This document shows positions 5,807 through 7,177 of a stretch of DNA of 7,177 nucleotides, piece after piece. A program made the translations under genes and the position numbers. This DNA comes from CAYRFQ01 sp964423615 (GTDB taxonomy: Bacteria > Planctomycetota > Planctomycetia > Gemmatales > Gemmataceae). Position 1 is the stretch's first letter; every line of letters starts with the position of its first letter. The stretch spans positions 1 through 7,177 of the forward strand of contig CAYRFQ010000186.1 in assembly GCA_964423615.1 (NCBI GenBank), given 5' to 3'. The notes beneath the pieces were generated by a model. That model worked only from the letters and a program-made list of their open reading frames with translations, made no database searches and was not told the origin of the DNA.

Positions 5807-6937
5807 ATGACTACTCCTGTGCCGACTCCCAATCCTTGCCTTGAGAAAAACTCGACCCTTGTCCCGAACCCATCGACTCCTTTGTCCGGAGTCGAACAGT
5901 TACTCCGGCGATTCGAAGATGTACCCGATTTCCGAGTTACCAATGATAATTCCCGTCATCTTCTACTCGATATTATTGCCAGTACCATCTGTGCCATTCT
6001 CGGCGGAGCCAACTCTTGGGACGGGGTTGTCCGATTCGTTCAGGCCCACGAAACTTGGTTCCGAACGTTTCTGAAGTTTCCTCATGGGATGGCTTCTCAT
6101 GATACGTATCGACGTATCTTTTTGCTCCTTAGCACGACCACTTTGGAGACTCGCTTCCTTGAGTGGATGCGCGACATCAGTGGCACCTTGGAAGTCCAAC
6201 AGATTGCTCTCGATGGCAAAACGCTCTGTGGTTCAGGCGTCCATTTTAGTGGTCTGAAACCTCTGCATTTGGTCAGTGCTTTTGCCACCGAAAATGGCGT
6301 GTGCTTGGGTCAAGTGGCGACTGAGAAAGACTCCAACGAGATTCCGGCCATTCCCCAACTTCTTTCACTGCTAACACTTAAAGGAACTCTGGTGACGATC
6401 GACGCGATGGGTTGTCAGAAGGCCATCGCCGAAGCGGTTGTCGATGGCGGAGGCGATTATGTCTTGGCTGTGAAAGGAAATCAGGAGCGTTTACACGAGG
6501 ATGTCCAAACCGTTTTACCCATTCCGAGCGATAAGCTCGCGTCGCACCGAGAGACGGACACGTACGCCCGAACGGACGAACTCAATGGTGGTCGTTTAGA
6601 AACGCGACAGTGCCAAACAAGTACAAATGTCTTAGCTCTTCGAGACCAGAAGGAATGGAAAGGCATCCAAACGATAGCTCGGATAGACACTCGTCGAGAG
6701 TATCATGGCAAAATCGAAACAGAGACCCGTTACTATATCAGTAGTCGTAAGTTATCCGCATCGGAAGTGCTCCAGAGTGTCCGAAGTCATTGGCTCATCG
6801 AGAATCAGTATCATTGGGTCTTGGACGTCGTGTTCGGGGAAGATGATCATCAGTTACGTGCCGGAAACGGACCACAGAATTTTGCGACTTTGCGTCGTTT
6901 AGCGCAGGGTTTGATTAAGAACTATGATAACAAGTAA
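5807..6937 (+). CDS. ISAs1-family transposase, C-terminus cut by an in-frame stop
   Basis: This 376-residue DDE transposase cuts and rejoins DNA to move the element. The N-terminal associated domain spans roughly residues 28-123 (LLRRFEDVPDFR, then HDTYRRIF). The catalytic core has Asp136 in IALDGKTLCGSG, Asp199 in VTIDAMGCQKAIAE and Glu332 in HWLIENQYHWVLDVVFGEDD, so the acidic triad is intact. AVKGNQ (221-226) is also typical of the family. The ATG at 5807 is used; a TTG at 5795 is an alternative, and no strong ribosome binding site is visible, as is common for insertion sequences. The frame ends at TAA 6935-6937 directly after LIKNYDNK. The next codons in the same frame encode the family's usual tail, so the protein is probably shortened by about 36 residues. 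Whether it remains active is unknown. Confidence 0.92.
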   Translation: MTTPVPTPNPCLEKNSTLVPNPSTPLSGVEQLLRRFEDVPDFRVTNDNSRHLLLDIIASTICAILGGANSWDGVVRFVQAHETWFRTFLKFPHGMASHDTYRRIFLLLSTTTLETRFLEWMRDISGTLEVQQIALDGKTLCGSGVHFSGLKPLHLVSAFATENGVCLGQVATEKDSNEIPAIPQLLSLLTLKGTLVTIDAMGCQKAIAEAVVDGGGDYVLAVKGNQERLHEDVQTVLPIPSDKLASHRETDTYARTDELNGGRLETRQCQTSTNVLALRDQKEWKGIQTIARIDTRREYHGKIETETRYYISSRKLSASEVLQSVRSHWLIENQYHWVLDVVFGEDDHQLRAGNGPQNFATLRRLAQGLIKNYDNK

Positions 6938-7048
6938 CCTCGTAAAGTAGGAATCAAAGGGACAAGAGAGATGGCCGGATGGAACACCAACATATTGGAG
7001 GATATACTACGAACAGCTTCGTTGGACCGAGAAAATACGAGTGCGTAG
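6938..7048 (+). pseudogene. detached C-terminal tail of the transposase
   Basis: In the same frame as the transposase, directly after the TAA at 6935-6937, the sequence reads PRKVGIKGTREMAGWN and continues NILEDIL to a stop at 7046-7048. A KVGIK-x-R-x-x-AGW segment followed by a short Leu-rich end is what ISAs1-family transposases normally have after their last conserved helix. This implies a nonsense mutation, not a natural end. No start codon with a ribosome binding site precedes it. Confidence 0.65.
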
Positions 7049-7092
7049 CCCCTGCGGCTTCTGGCGAAGTGTCTTGGTCTCCGGATCGTTTT

Positions 7093-7120
7093 TGAAACCA
7101 TGCTGCTGGGAATGGTTTCA
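7093..7120. repeat. hairpin near the right end of the IS
   Basis: TGAAACCAT (7093-7101) and ATGGTTTCA (7112-7120) are perfect 9-base arms around a 10-base loop, in the non-coding part downstream of the transposase. It may act as a terminator at the element's right end, although only TTT follows the stem. Confidence 0.5.
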
Positions 7121-7155
7121 TTTGGGTGCAACCGCAGTTTTTGCCAGGATTTTTT

Positions 7156-7164
7156 CGGTGTCCG
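7156..7164 (-). repeat. candidate right terminal inverted repeat core of the IS
   Basis: CGGTGTCCG is the exact inverse of the left core at 5770-5778. A near-repeat, GGGTGTCTGC, follows at 7166-7175 and is an alternative for the real tip. Confidence 0.4.
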
Positions 7165-7177
7165 AGGGTGTCTGCGA

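Larger units (their letters stand above)
5767..7177 (+). mobile_element. ISAs1-family insertion sequence, right end at or beyond the window edge
   Basis: The element is defined by its ISAs1-type transposase and by the abrupt end of the peptidase remnant on its left. CAGCGGACACCG (5767-5778) is the likely left tip. CGGTGTCCG (7156-7164) is an exact inverted copy of its core, giving about 1.4 kb, a usual size for the family. A second similar string, GGGTGTCTGC (7166-7175), makes the exact right tip uncertain. No target duplication is visible: bases left of 5770 do not recur right of 7164. The true right end could lie just past the window. Confidence 0.7.

Noticed and set aside
1..7177. CRISPR array, tRNA or rRNA
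   Set aside because: No regularly spaced direct repeats and no cloverleaf or conserved rRNA stretch were seen on either strand.

Overview
The window looks like a chromosomal piece of a planctomycete-type bacterium with mid-range base composition. The clues are a secreted lysine- and cysteine-rich protein carrying a YTV-like motif (the short repeat known from planctomycete cell-wall proteins), a lipoprotein made of HAF-type repeats, and single genes separated by long spacers instead of tight operons. The taxonomic call is inferred from protein style only; there is no rRNA or marker gene here.

Layout, left to right. Positions 1-529 hold only protein-like fragments on the plus strand: one runs in from the left edge to a stop at 167-169, and another ends at 529 without any start. 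I recognise neither, and they may be debris of broken genes. Positions 530-858 are intergenic and contain a three-tier nested inverted repeat (565-656) and a small dyad (690-708). A secreted 272-residue Cys/Lys-rich protein follows (859-1677, plus strand). It converges on a 674-residue HAF-repeat lipoprotein (1953-3977, minus strand), and the 275-base gap between them holds a strong hairpin that can serve both genes. A divergent spacer of about 400 bases (3978-4374) leads to a second secreted protein of 384 residues (4375-5529, plus strand), Pro-rich with a cysteine-rich C-terminal domain.

Immediately after that stop comes a gene remnant on the minus strand (about 5530-5769) that resembles an internal piece of a papain-like (C1-type) peptidase. 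It is cut on its upstream side by an ISAs1-family insertion sequence (from about 5767 to the right end of the window). The transposase carries all three expected acidic residues, but an in-frame TAA at 6935-6937 separates it from a typical family C-terminal tail that stays open in the same frame to 7048.

How it fits together: the three intact genes all encode exported or envelope proteins. The two cysteine-rich ones share a previously unremarked C-terminal domain (a CCY segment, then a PGMP-x2-WV-x8-YI motif with identical spacing in both). This is the most interesting signal in the window. It suggests a small family of planctomycete surface proteins, here flanking a predicted beta-propeller lipoprotein. 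I see no CRISPR array, tRNA, rRNA or recognisable defence system.
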